A stretch of 64,000 bases of DNA, from positions 806,001 through 870,000 of the forward strand of contig NZ_BMZB01000001.1 in the NCBI RefSeq assembly GCF_014652575.1, written 5' to 3'. The notes under the pieces are model-generated. The model did no database searches, was not told the origin of the DNA, and saw only the letters and a program-made list of their open reading frames with translations. Shown here piece by piece: positions 26,913-35,377 of the stretch. The position numbers and the translations under genes are program-made. Origin of the DNA: Asticcacaulis endophyticus. Its GTDB lineage: Bacteria; Pseudomonadota; Alphaproteobacteria; Caulobacterales; Caulobacteraceae. How positions within the stretch are numbered: the first letter of the stretch is position 1; the number at the start of each line of letters is the position of its first letter.

Positions 26913-27152
26913 ATGAGTATCCGATTATATGACAGCGCCTGGGTCCGTATCGAAGGGGCTGAACAACCGCTTCAGGCTTTTAAGGACCGTCAGAACCCGG
27001 CCCTCTTCCATATTGGCGACTATCGCTATGATGTGGATGGTATTGTGGCCAAGGGCACCGAAGGCGCGCCGAAAATTCTGGGCATCCTAAGCCTTCAGGC
27101 TATGCGTGAAGCTGGCATTCGCCCTAACTACAATTCCGATATCAATCCCTGA
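26913..27152 (+). CDS. Hypothetical 79-residue protein
   Basis: Starts at the ATG 26913. A compact soluble protein, MSIRLYDSAWVRIEGAEQPL...FHIGDYRYDVDGIVAKGTEGAPKILGILSLQAMREAGIRP, with no signal peptide or membrane segment. I do not recognise a family, though the balanced composition and codon use look coding. It is separated from the glucokinase homologue by 124 bases and followed by a weak terminator-like hairpin. Confidence 0.6.
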   Translation: MSIRLYDSAWVRIEGAEQPLQAFKDRQNPALFHIGDYRYDVDGIVAKGTEGAPKILGILSLQAMREAGIRPNYNSDINP

Positions 27153-27170
27153 TTCCATATGTGACGCAAA

Positions 27171-27213
27171 TGTAACAGTCGCGGCTCTGTAGGGGGCGCG
27201 GTTACATTTTAAA
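27171..27213 (+). terminator. Probable terminator after the 79-residue gene
   Basis: ATGTAAC...CGCG pairs with CGCGGTTACAT with a three-base bulge, followed by TTTT. Weaker than the other terminators in the window. Confidence 0.5.
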
Positions 27214-27278
27214 GCGCGGTGGTCTGGCAAAGCCCCAAATGCGTCCCATATAGGCGGTGTCCCGAAAGGTATACTGCC

Positions 27279-27698
27279 ATGTACACATCAATCAGAACGA
27301 TTATTGCCGCCAGTCTGCTGAGTGCCCTGCTAACCGTGCCATCGCTTGCCGAGCCCATAGTGGCGCGGCCTAGTGTGAGCGGGTTTGACACCGTTATGGT
27401 CGGCGGTACGCGCGTGACCGCGCTCTACAAAGGCTATGTCAGTGGCGTGCATCGGGATCAGGTTGCCCATGCCTATGCCCGCCTGATATCAGCAAATATG
27501 ACATCGCCATCACCTCTGGCGCCGCAGATTGCCGCCTTTGTGGTCGATGACGGCGACAAGGTCACTCTGGTTTGTGTTAACGGCGTTGAGCCAACCCCTG
27601 CCGTGCGTGGGTATCTGATGAGTAGTCTGGTCGCCGCCGGTTACAGTCCTGAAGATATAGACGAAATCCGCGCGGCGGATGCAGATTTAAGTCTGTAA
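27279..27698 (+). CDS. Hypothetical exported protein, 139 residues
   Basis: The start at 27279 (GAAAGG upstream) opens a signal peptide (IIAASLLSALLTVPSLAEP). The mature part has VMVGGTRVTALYKGYVSGVHRDQVAHAYARL and ends PAVRGYLMSSLVAAGYSPEDIDEIRAADADLSL. No known domain is recognised. It is convergent with the lactonase gene with a single base between the two stops, so there is no room for a terminator. Confidence 0.65.
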   Translation: MYTSIRTIIAASLLSALLTVPSLAEPIVARPSVSGFDTVMVGGTRVTALYKGYVSGVHRDQVAHAYARLISANMTSPSPLAPQIAAFVVDDGDKVTLVCVNGVEPTPAVRGYLMSSLVAAGYSPEDIDEIRAADADLSL

Positions 27699-27699
27699 C

Positions 27700-28794
27700 C
27701 TATTTCAACGGCACGATCATCACCGGCTTGGGCAGGGCAAATTTAACGGGCGTTGCGGCCAGTGATCCGTCGGTATTGATGTGAAACGTGCGGATGTCGT
27801 TGCTCCTCTGGTGGGCAACCAGCAGCCGTTTCTCATCCTCAAGCAACAGGAAAAAGCGGGGCCAGTCACCGCCAGTTGAGATGGTTTGAAGCGGCGTAAG
27901 CTGCCCATCGCCCTGGATGCGGAATACGCTCAGGCTGTTGTGGCCGCGATTGGTCATGTAGAGGGTGTCGCCTGCTTTATTTATCTGAATGTGGGCGGCA
28001 AATGACTTTTCCTTATAATCGGCAGGCAGAGTCGAAATGGTCTGGAGTTCCGTCAGGGTGCCGTTTGCTTCGCGCTTAAGAGTGATGACGGTATTGGCAT
28101 ATTCGGTCACCACATAGGCAAACCGTCCGTCCGGTGAAAAGGCCAGATGGCGTGGGCCAGAACCCACCGGTGCTTTAAAGGCGCTGGTTGCCGCGCCGAT
28201 TGTTCCAGTCTTGATATCATAAGGATAGGCGCGCACTTCGTCATGGCCCAGATCGACCATGTAGATTTTGTCGCCTTCGGGTGACCATTGCACCCAGTGG
28301 GCATGTCCCATCTTTGTGGCGTCAGTCCCTTTAAGAACGTCCGGGTCGCTTTGAATGGCGCCGCTTACCGCATCAATCTTAAAGGCCGCCACGATATCGC
28401 CGTGATAATTGGCGACCGCCAGCCGTGATTTGTCAGGGCTGAGCGCCAGATAGCAAGGCGAGCCCGCCAAAGATGACACATAGCCGAGCGATGTCAGGGT
28501 CATATGATCTTCGGAGAGTTTAAAAGCCCCGACCTGACCGGTATCGGCCTCACCCGTCACATAGAGGCGGCCGTTGTCCGCATCGTAAAGCGCAAAGGAC
28601 GCATTTTCTATCGATTCAAATGATTTGATTATGGTGAACTCATCGCGGTCGGCATCAAACTTTAACAGCTTCATGCCTTTGAGCGCGCCATCGCTATAGG
28701 CACCGGTCAGAAGCTGTGTTTCAGCCTGCGCGCCGACGGCTGTAAGGCTAATGACGGCGCAGGCCATAAGGGCGGACATGAAGGGTTTAAACAT
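27700..28794 (-). CDS. Secreted lactonase-family seven-bladed propeller protein
   Basis: 364 residues from 28794 (CAGGAATTCC before the ATG), with signal peptide (FKPFMSALMACAVISLTAVGAQA). The body matches the lactonase/YbhE propeller family (PF10282): GAFKLSEDHMTLTSLGYV, CYLALSPDKSRLAVANYHG, HAHWVQWSPEGDKIYMVDLGHDEV, GPRHLAFSPDGRFAYVVTEYANTV. Cytosolic relatives are 6-phosphogluconolactonases; this copy is exported, so an extracytoplasmic sugar lactone or a different substrate is more likely. Its promoter faces the GntR gene, placing it near the GlcNAc regulon, but shared regulation is only inferred. Confidence 0.85.
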   Translation of the reverse strand: MFKPFMSALMACAVISLTAVGAQAETQLLTGAYSDGALKGMKLLKFDADRDEFTIIKSFESIENASFALYDADNGRLYVTGEADTGQVGAFKLSEDHMTLTSLGYVSSLAGSPCYLALSPDKSRLAVANYHGDIVAAFKIDAVSGAIQSDPDVLKGTDATKMGHAHWVQWSPEGDKIYMVDLGHDEVRAYPYDIKTGTIGAATSAFKAPVGSGPRHLAFSPDGRFAYVVTEYANTVITLKREANGTLTELQTISTLPADYKEKSFAAHIQINKAGDTLYMTNRGHNSLSVFRIQGDGQLTPLQTISTGGDWPRFFLLLEDEKRLLVAHQRSNDIRTFHINTDGSLAATPVKFALPKPVMIVPLK

Positions 28795-28892
28795 GGAATT
28801 CCTGGGGGTTTGCAGCATCTGTTTTTATGTTCGTACTCAGCCTAATCGGCCCTCACCGTTTAGGGAAGGGCGTTAATTTTCAAACACCGATT

Positions 28893-28912
28893 TATATAGG
28901 ACCAATTTGGCC
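28893..28912. promoter_or_regulatory. Candidate GntR (NagR/NagQ-like) site upstream of lactonase and regulator
   Basis: TATATAGGACCAATTTGG, containing CCAATTTGG as a short odd palindrome. Similar A/T-TATAG..CCAAT sequence recurs at 29914 before nagP, and a looser copy at 29074 (GATACATACCAAT). The 355-base gap 28795-29149 shows no gene. Confidence 0.35.
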
Positions 28913-29149
28913 GCCTATGTTACGCGGTGGCAGAAATGTCCGCAGGACATTATTTTGACTGAAAATTGAATGTCTCTGAGACAAATGCAACATATTAAAG
29001 GGGTTAAGGCGAAATTATGCCTCAGCTGAAATGTGCAAGGCCGTCGCTTAAGCGATCTGTTTTGAATTTGACGGATACATACCAATATAATAGATATTCA
29101 ATCAGACTGGCGGCACGTAGAGGCCGCCCTGAATGGCGGAGCGCGCAGA

Positions 29150-29887
29150 ATGTCGTTTATCGAGGCGGTTGGACGTCTGCAAAAAGAAGATCCGGCACCC
29201 CTTTACCTGCAACTGCAAAAAGTGCTGCGTGAAGCGATCAAAAACCGAATTATTCTGGCTGAAGACGCCATCCCGCCGGAGCGCGATCTGGCCGAAGATT
29301 TCGAGGTTTCACGCATTACGGTGCGTAAGGCGATTGATGGTCTGGTCTCTGAGGGGCTGCTGACCCGCCGCCGGGGGGCGGGCACGTTTGTGGCCACCCG
29401 CGTCGAGAAAAGCTTTTCAAAACTGTCGTCCTTTTCCGAAGACATGATCTCACGCGGGCGTAAGCCCCACAGCGTTTGGGTGTCTAAATCCGCAGGGGCC
29501 GTGACGCCGGAAGAGGCCCTGTCGCTGGGCCTGTCGCCGGGGTCGCTGGTCTATCGGTTTCACCGGATTCGCTATGCCGATGATGCGACCATGGCGCTCG
29601 AATATTCGACCATACCCGGCTATTGCCTGCCGTCGATCGAGGCGGTTCAAAACTCATTGTATGAGGCGCTGGAACGGGCCGGGCATCGGCCAGTTCGGGC
29701 CCTCCAACGCTTGCGCGCCATATCTTTTTCAACGGATCAGGCCGAAACGCTCGGTATCCGGGCCGGTGATCCGGGGCTGTTTATTGAGCGCAGGGGTTTC
29801 CTCAGCGACGGTCGGGCGGCGGAGTTCACGCAATCCTATTATCGCGGCGATGCCTATGACGTCGTGGCTGAACTGAACGACCTGTAG
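29150..29887 (+). CDS. GntR-family regulator, HutC subfamily with UTRA domain
   Basis: 245 residues: winged helix at about 10-78 (PLYLQLQKVLREAIKNRII, IPPERDLAEDFEVSRITVRKA) and UTRA effector domain at about 95-240 (SFSEDMISRGRKPHSVWVSK, ALEYSTIPGYCLPS, RAGDPGLFIERRGF). This architecture binds phosphorylated sugars, usually glucosamine-6-phosphate or GlcNAc-6-phosphate in NagR/DasR/NagQ proteins. It sits immediately before the nagP-nagK-cutC-nagB-nagA operon on the same strand, so it is the likely GlcNAc repressor. The gap of 289 bases before nagP is AT-rich and holds a CCAAT-type candidate site. Confidence 0.88.
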   Translation: MSFIEAVGRLQKEDPAPLYLQLQKVLREAIKNRIILAEDAIPPERDLAEDFEVSRITVRKAIDGLVSEGLLTRRRGAGTFVATRVEKSFSKLSSFSEDMISRGRKPHSVWVSKSAGAVTPEEALSLGLSPGSLVYRFHRIRYADDATMALEYSTIPGYCLPSIEAVQNSLYEALERAGHRPVRALQRLRAISFSTDQAETLGIRAGDPGLFIERRGFLSDGRAAEFTQSYYRGDAYDVVAELNDL

Positions 29888-29911
29888 CAGGTCGAGCGGC
29901 TGAAAATAGAC

Positions 29912-29931
29912 CCAATATAGTTCCAATTGTA
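29912..29931. promoter_or_regulatory. Candidate GntR site upstream of the GlcNAc operon
   Basis: CCAATATAGTTCCAATTGT, matching the 28893 element in TATAG..CCAATT. It is placed 246 bases before nagP. Supported only by resemblance between the two sites. Confidence 0.35.
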
Positions 29932-30176
29932 AAAGTGTCTGATTTTTAAATCGTCAGTCCTGCGGTATTATTTTTAAGCGACAATGCGCGCGTGCCTAAT
30001 TTTATATAATTGTTTTAATTGAATAATTCGTAGTTTTTGAAAAATTTCTCTGATCGGCTATTCATTTTCTATCGCGCAATAGTGATATTTTCCTAGACAT
30101 CGGCCCTGATTTATAATTCTAATAAACAATACCAAAATGGCAAATAGGTCATATATAGGCCTCTCGAAAAGGTATT

Positions 30177-31478
30177 GTGCAGCCCATGGAAACCACATCT
30201 GCCTCGGCCCAGCCGCTTAAAGGCGCGTCCCAGTTCATGACGATCGGGATTATCGGCGTCATGTTCTTCATCTTCGGGTTTGTGACTTGGCTGAACGGGC
30301 CGTTGATCACCTTCGTCAAACTGGCCTTTACCCTGTCAGATGTCGAAGCCTTTCTGGTGCCGATGGTTTTCTACATGTCCTATTTCTTTCTGGCCCTGCC
30401 GTCGGCGTTTATCTTAAAGCGCACCGGCATGAAAAAGGGCATGGCGCTGGGGCTGCTGGTCATGGCGATAGGGGCGGCGATTTTCGGTCAACTGGCGACC
30501 ATGCGTATTTTTGAGGGCGCGCTGACCGGCCTGTTCATTATCGGGGCCGGTCTTGCGGTGCTGCAAACGGCGGCCAATCCCTATATTTCGATTGTCGGCC
30601 CGATTGAAAGTGCCGCGCAACGCATCGCCGTCATGGGGATTTGTAACAAGTTCGCCGGGATTCTGGCGCCCATCGTCATCGGAGCCTTGGTGTTGCAAGG
30701 TGTGGGTGAACTGGATGAGCAGGTGGCCGCCGCCACAACGCCGGAAGCGAAAGATGCCTTGCTGAACGCCTTTGCGGCCAAGATTCACTACCCCTATCTG
30801 GCCATGGCCGGGCTTCTGGCCTTGCTGGCCCTGTTTGTTCTGAAATCCCCCCTGCCGGAAATCAAGGGCGAATCCAGGGTGGAAGATTCCGGTGCCAATG
30901 GCGGCAAAAGCCTGTTTTCCTATCCTCATCTGTGGCTCGGTGTGGTCTGCCTGTTCCTCTATGTCGGGGTTGAGGTCATGGCGGGTGATGCTATCGGCAC
31001 CTATGGTCATGCCTTTGGTTTGCCGATCGAACAGACGGCCTATTTCACGTCTTTTACGCTGGTTGGCATGTTGGTGGGCTATATTGTGGGTCTGATTGTC
31101 ATTCCCAAATTTACCTCTCAGGAGCGCTATCTGGCCTTTTCGGCCATCCTGGGTGTCATCTTTGTGATCGCCGCCTATCTGACGCGTGATTATGTGTCGG
31201 TCGGTTTTGTGGCCGCCCTCGGTTTTGCCAATGCAATGATGTGGCCAGCGATCTTCCCGCTGGCGATCCGCGGCCTGGGCCGTCACACCGAAACCGGCTC
31301 AGCGATCATGATCATGGGCATCTGCGGCGGCGCTATCATACCGCAGGCGTTTGTGGTGCTCAAAGAAACCTATGACTTTCAACTCGTCTTTCTGGCGCTG
31401 ATGGTCCCGGCCTATCTCTATATCCTGTTCTTTGCTATTATGGGCTCCAAAGCAGGCACCCGAAAGGTCGCCGGATAA
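30177..31478 (+). CDS. nagP: GlcNAc MFS transporter (NagP / FucP-like sugar MFS)
   Basis: 433 residues with twelve predicted membrane helices and the FucP/GluP/NagP signatures FFIFGFVTWLNGPLITFVKLAF, YFFLALPSAFILKRTG and LQTAANPYISIVGP. It carries free sugar with protons across the inner membrane. The start is either GTG 30177 (AAAGG five bases upstream) or ATG 30186. First gene of the operon; its stop TAA shares a base with the ATG of nagK. In GlcNAc systems of alphaproteobacteria NagP replaces the PTS, which fits the downstream kinase. Confidence 0.92.
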   Translation: MQPMETTSASAQPLKGASQFMTIGIIGVMFFIFGFVTWLNGPLITFVKLAFTLSDVEAFLVPMVFYMSYFFLALPSAFILKRTGMKKGMALGLLVMAIGAAIFGQLATMRIFEGALTGLFIIGAGLAVLQTAANPYISIVGPIESAAQRIAVMGICNKFAGILAPIVIGALVLQGVGELDEQVAAATTPEAKDALLNAFAAKIHYPYLAMAGLLALLALFVLKSPLPEIKGESRVEDSGANGGKSLFSYPHLWLGVVCLFLYVGVEVMAGDAIGTYGHAFGLPIEQTAYFTSFTLVGMLVGYIVGLIVIPKFTSQERYLAFSAILGVIFVIAAYLTRDYVSVGFVAALGFANAMMWPAIFPLAIRGLGRHTETGSAIMIMGICGGAIIPQAFVVLKETYDFQLVFLALMVPAYLYILFFAIMGSKAGTRKVAG

Positions 31479-32398
31479 TGAAGCCGACTACATTTTATAT
31501 TGGCATTGATGGTGGCGGCACCAAGTGCCGGGCCCGTCTGCGCGCGGCCGCCCCCTCAGGCGTGACCGGTGACGGGGCGTTGCTGGGCGAAGGGGTTGGC
31601 GGATCGGCCAATATCCGGCTGGGGCTGGATCTGATCTGGACGCACATTCTTGATGCCATCGACGGGGCTTTGGCGCAGGCTCACCTGACGCGCGCGATTT
31701 TCAGCGATACCAGCCTTGGTCTGGGGCTAGCGGGGATAACGACCGGCGCGGATTGTGAACGCACTATCGCGGCGGGCCCACGCTTTGCCTTTGCGAATGC
31801 CGCCACTGATGCCCATGCCGCCTGCCTTGGGGCGTTTTCAGGCCGTGATGGCGCGATCATGATTACTGGCACCGGCTCGGCGGGCTATGCGTGGGTCGGC
31901 GGGCGCGGCCATGCGGTCGGCGGCTGGGGCTTTGAGGTCAATGACGATGCCTCGGCAGCAGTGCTGGGGCGCGAAGCAATCCGCGCGGCCTTGCATGGCT
32001 TTGACGGGCTGGCGCCGCACACCGCCTTTACCCGCGCGATTATGGCCCATTTTGGCGGCCATCCCTCGGATGTCGTCAAATGGGTGACGACGGCTCGCCC
32101 CGGCGATTACGGAACGCTGGCCCCCATGATCATGTCACATACGGCCGATGGTGATCTGATTGCGGTCGGCATAGTTGAGCGCGCCGCTCAGGATCTGGGG
32201 AAATATCTGGCGCGGCTAAATGAGATCGGCGCGCCGAAAATCTGTCTGGTCGGGGGTATGGCCGATGTCCTGACGCCGTGGCTGGCGCCCTGGACGCGGT
32301 CGGTGCTGGCTGTGCCCGAACATGATGCTATCGAAGGGGCGATCCTGCTGGCCCACGGGGCTCCCAACGGCATGGCTGTTGAGGCGGTGATGTCATGA
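31478..32398 (+). CDS. nagK: N-acetylglucosamine kinase, BadF/BadG/BcrA/BcrD ATPase family
   Basis: 306 residues of the ASKHA fold: phosphate-1 loop IGIDGGGTKCRARL, adenosine-region ITGTGSAGYAWVGG, LGLGLAGI, and C-terminal VGGMADVLTPWLAPW. It should phosphorylate imported GlcNAc to GlcNAc-6-phosphate in the cytosol, feeding NagA downstream. Assignment as NagK rests on operon context, since the family also contains benzoyl-CoA reductase-type ATPases and other sugar kinases. It overlaps nagP by one base and cutC by four. Confidence 0.88.
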   Translation: MKPTTFYIGIDGGGTKCRARLRAAAPSGVTGDGALLGEGVGGSANIRLGLDLIWTHILDAIDGALAQAHLTRAIFSDTSLGLGLAGITTGADCERTIAAGPRFAFANAATDAHAACLGAFSGRDGAIMITGTGSAGYAWVGGRGHAVGGWGFEVNDDASAAVLGREAIRAALHGFDGLAPHTAFTRAIMAHFGGHPSDVVKWVTTARPGDYGTLAPMIMSHTADGDLIAVGIVERAAQDLGKYLARLNEIGAPKICLVGGMADVLTPWLAPWTRSVLAVPEHDAIEGAILLAHGAPNGMAVEAVMS

Positions 32399-33135
32399 CG
32401 ACAATCCGGCTCGAAATCTGTGTCGATAGTCCCGCCGGATTTATAGCGGCGGTCGAAGGTGGCGCTGACCGGATAGAGCTGTGTCTGGGCTTAAGCGTGG
32501 GCGGATTAACCCCGTCGCCGGGCCTTATGGAACTGGCGCGCCTCAGCCCTGTGCCGGTGCGGGCGATGATCCGGTCGCGCACCGGTGATTTTGTCTGCGA
32601 CCGTTATGATGTCGATGCGATGCGCCGTGACATTGATGCGGTGCGTCAGGCGGGTCTGGCGGGGATCGTGATCGGTGCCAACCGGCCTGACGGTCATCTG
32701 GACGAAGCCACCCTGATGCAACTGCGTCATCATGCCGGGGGGCTGGAGATCGCCCTTCATCGTGCCATCGACCTGACGCCTGATCCGGTGGCGGCGGTCG
32801 ATATAGCCGCAGATCTGGGCTTTGACTCGGTCCTGACCTCCGGCGGTGCGGTTCATGCCGCGGACGGGCTTGAGATCATCACGGCCATGGTTGAGCGTGC
32901 CGCCGGGCGCATTGAGGTCATGGCGGGCAGCGGTATCACGCCGGATAACGCGGCCAATATCATTGCCATCACCGGCGTGCGGGCCATTCATGCGTCTGGT
33001 GCTGTAACGCTTCCGGCTCAGGACACGAGGGCGCTCGCCCTTGGATTCGTGCCGTCCCACATTAAAACCACGGATCTTCAGACCGTCATGCGCCTGCGCC
33101 AGATCGTGACCGACAGTGCGCGTCTGGCGGCCTGA
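32395..33135 (+). CDS. cutC: CutC-family protein
   Basis: 246 residues of the CutC TIM barrel: EICVDSPAGFIAAVEGGADRIELCL, VGGLTPSPGLMELA, VRAMIRSRTGDFVC, GANRPDGHLDEATL and VMAGSGITPDNAANI. The family was named for copper homeostasis, but that role is poorly supported in general, and CutC genes recur inside GlcNAc/chitin sugar operons. Here it overlaps nagK by four bases (ATGA) and precedes nagB by 26 bases, so a role in amino-sugar or oligosaccharide metabolism is the better inference. Confidence 0.88.
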   Translation: MTTIRLEICVDSPAGFIAAVEGGADRIELCLGLSVGGLTPSPGLMELARLSPVPVRAMIRSRTGDFVCDRYDVDAMRRDIDAVRQAGLAGIVIGANRPDGHLDEATLMQLRHHAGGLEIALHRAIDLTPDPVAAVDIAADLGFDSVLTSGGAVHAADGLEIITAMVERAAGRIEVMAGSGITPDNAANIIAITGVRAIHASGAVTLPAQDTRALALGFVPSHIKTTDLQTVMRLRQIVTDSARLAA

Positions 33136-33161
33136 GCCGTACCCAACAAAGGAATTTCATT

Positions 33162-34220
33162 ATGGCCATAGATCAAATGGCGGTTTCGACCATCAATCCG
33201 GCGACCACGCTTATGCACCGTGAGGCGGGCGAGGGTGGCGATGCGGTGGCGCGGTTTTTAGAGGCCAACGCGTCAACGCTTACGCGGATCGCGGAACGGT
33301 TGCGGGCAGATCCGCCCAAAGGGGCTACGACCTGCGCGCGCGGATCATCCGACCATGCCGCCACCTATGGCAAGTACCTGATCGAGACCCTGATCGGTGT
33401 GCCGACCTCAACGGCGGCGCTGTCGGTAGCCTCGATCTATGACGCCCCGGTTATGGCGGCTGACAGCCTGTGCATCGCTATTTCCCAGTCCGGCCGCAGC
33501 CCTGACCTTTTGACCTCGGTCAAGGCCCATAAGGACTCCGGCGCGTTTGTGGTCGCTCTGGTCAATGACTTCACTTCGCCGTTGGCAGACCTTGCTGATG
33601 AGGCCCTGCCGCTGTGCGCGGGGCCTGAACTGTCGGTAGCGGCGACCAAGTCCTATATCGTGTCGCTGGCGGGCCTTGCCGCCCTCGTGGCCGAATGGGC
33701 CGGTGATGATGGCCTGAAAGCCGCCGTCTACGCCCTGCCCGATCAGTTACGTGCTGCGTTTGATCGGGATTGGTCCCACGCCCTGCCGACGCTGGAAGAC
33801 GCCACCAACCTGTTTGTCATCGGGCGCGGCTACGGCTTTGGCATCGCTCAGGAAGCCGCGTTAAAGCTCAAGGAAACCTGCGCCCTCCATGCCGAGGCGT
33901 TCTCCTCGGCTGAGGTCCGTCATGGCCCGATGGCGATTGTGCGCGAAGGCTTCCCCATTCTGGCCTTCGCGACCTCTGATACGGCTGGCGACGGGGTACG
34001 TGAGGTGGCGGCCGAGTTCCTGTCACGCGGCGCTAAGGTCGAGCTGGCCGATGCCGGCGGTGGCGTGACCTCAACCCTGCCTGCGGGACGTTTTGAACCG
34101 GCGCTGGAGCCAATCTTGATGATCCAGAGCTTCTACCGCTTCGCCAACGCCCTGTCCCTGCGCCGTGGCCTTAACCCCGACGCCCCGCCGCACCTCAACA
34201 AAGTGACCCGAACCGTATGA
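33162..34220 (+). CDS. Glucosamine-6-phosphate deaminase, SIS-domain type (NagB-II)
   Basis: 352 residues with two SIS domains, like the isomerase half of GlmS: MHREAGEGGDAVARFLEAN, ARGSSDHAATYGKYLIE, SQSGRSPDLLTSVKAHK, GRGYGFGIAQEAALKLKETC, EAFSSAEVRHGPMAIV and the ending HLNKVTRTV. NagB-II converts glucosamine-6-phosphate to fructose-6-phosphate and ammonia and replaces the unrelated NagB of enterobacteria. AAAGGAA precedes the ATG. It overlaps nagA by four bases. Confidence 0.92.
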   Translation: MAIDQMAVSTINPATTLMHREAGEGGDAVARFLEANASTLTRIAERLRADPPKGATTCARGSSDHAATYGKYLIETLIGVPTSTAALSVASIYDAPVMAADSLCIAISQSGRSPDLLTSVKAHKDSGAFVVALVNDFTSPLADLADEALPLCAGPELSVAATKSYIVSLAGLAALVAEWAGDDGLKAAVYALPDQLRAAFDRDWSHALPTLEDATNLFVIGRGYGFGIAQEAALKLKETCALHAEAFSSAEVRHGPMAIVREGFPILAFATSDTAGDGVREVAAEFLSRGAKVELADAGGGVTSTLPAGRFEPALEPILMIQSFYRFANALSLRRGLNPDAPPHLNKVTRTV

Positions 34221-35377
34221 GTCCCAAGACCACCTTCCGCAACGGATCGATCCTCAGCCCCGAAGGCTTTGTCACTGATCATGTCCTGACCATCGCGGGC
34301 GACCGGATCGCAAGCCTTGAGGCGTCAAAATCTGCGTCTGCCGGTGAGGCCATCGACCTTGACGGCGGCTATCTGCTGCCGGGCTTCATCGACACTCAGG
34401 TCAATGGCGGCGGTGGGGTTTTGTTCAATGACGACACTTCATTTGAGGCCATTGCCGCCATTGGCGCCGCCCACCGCCAATATGGTACGACCGGCTTTTT
34501 GCCGACCCTGATCTCTGATGAGCTTGAGGTCATTGATGCGGCCATGCGCGCGGTTGAACAGGCGATCGAAGACGGTGCGCCCGGCGTGCTCGGTATCCAT
34601 ATCGAAGGCCCGTTCATCAATGAGGCTCGCAAAGGCACCCACGATCCGGCCAAGTTCCGCACCCTGACCGACCAGAGCCTGAAACTGCTGTCCGGCCTGA
34701 AGCATGGCAAGACACTGGTGACTTTGGCACCAGAGACCACCACGTCGGGCGATATCCGTACCCTGACGCAGGCGGGCGTGATTGTCGCCGCCGGTCATAC
34801 CGATGCCAGCTATGGCCGGATGGCGCAGGCCTTTAATGAGGGCGTCACCGGCATCACCCACCTGTTCAACGCCATGTCGCCGTTCACCCACCGCGCCCCC
34901 GGTGTGGTGGGGGCGGCGCTGGAGAACCAGAGCATCTATTGCGGGCTGATCATTGACGGCCGCCATGTCGATCCGGTGGCGCTCAAAATCGCCGTGCGTT
35001 GTCGCCCTCACGACCGCTTCATGATTGTCACCGATGCCATGCCGACGGTCGGTTCCCAGACTAAGACCTTCATGTTGCAGGACAAGCTGATCCGGGTTGA
35101 GGACGGCGTCTGTGTCGGACCTGACGGCACCCTGGCGGGTTCTGATCTTGATATGGCCACCGCTGTGAAAAATGCCGTAGAAATGGTTGGTTTGACGCTT
35201 GATGAGGCTGCTGTCATGGCCTCAGCCGCCCCCGCACGGTTCTTAGGCCTCGACGCCCAGTATGGCGTCCTCAATGCCGGGGCACGGGCTGATTTGGTTT
35301 GGTTGGATCGTGATCTGAACCTGAAAGGCGTATGGATCGGCGGCGAGCAAAGTCTGAGTCAAAAAGCGGCGGCCTAA
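34217..35377 (+). CDS. nagA: N-acetylglucosamine-6-phosphate deacetylase
   Basis: 386 residues, the family length. NagA landmarks are readable: GFIDTQVNGGGGVLFND, HIEGPFINEARKGTHDPAKF with the metal Glu, AGHTDASY and THLFNAMSPFTHR with the metal His residues, and the catalytic Asp in MIVTDAMPTVG. It removes acetate from GlcNAc-6-phosphate to give glucosamine-6-phosphate for NagB-II. It is the last operon gene, and its stop overlaps the convergent EEP gene by four bases, leaving no room for a terminator. Confidence 0.95.
   Translation: MSPKTTFRNGSILSPEGFVTDHVLTIAGDRIASLEASKSASAGEAIDLDGGYLLPGFIDTQVNGGGGVLFNDDTSFEAIAAIGAAHRQYGTTGFLPTLISDELEVIDAAMRAVEQAIEDGAPGVLGIHIEGPFINEARKGTHDPAKFRTLTDQSLKLLSGLKHGKTLVTLAPETTTSGDIRTLTQAGVIVAAGHTDASYGRMAQAFNEGVTGITHLFNAMSPFTHRAPGVVGAALENQSIYCGLIIDGRHVDPVALKIAVRCRPHDRFMIVTDAMPTVGSQTKTFMLQDKLIRVEDGVCVGPDGTLAGSDLDMATAVKNAVEMVGLTLDEAAVMASAAPARFLGLDAQYGVLNAGARADLVWLDRDLNLKGVWIGGEQSLSQKAAA

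Noticed and set aside
29017-29232. Small frame before the GntR gene
   Set aside because: Overlaps the regulator start in another frame and has no homologue or ribosome site that I recognise.
30414-31286. 290-residue minus-strand frame inside nagP
   Set aside because: Antisense to a clear transporter; His/Gly/Gln-rich composition typical of a shadow frame of membrane-protein codons.
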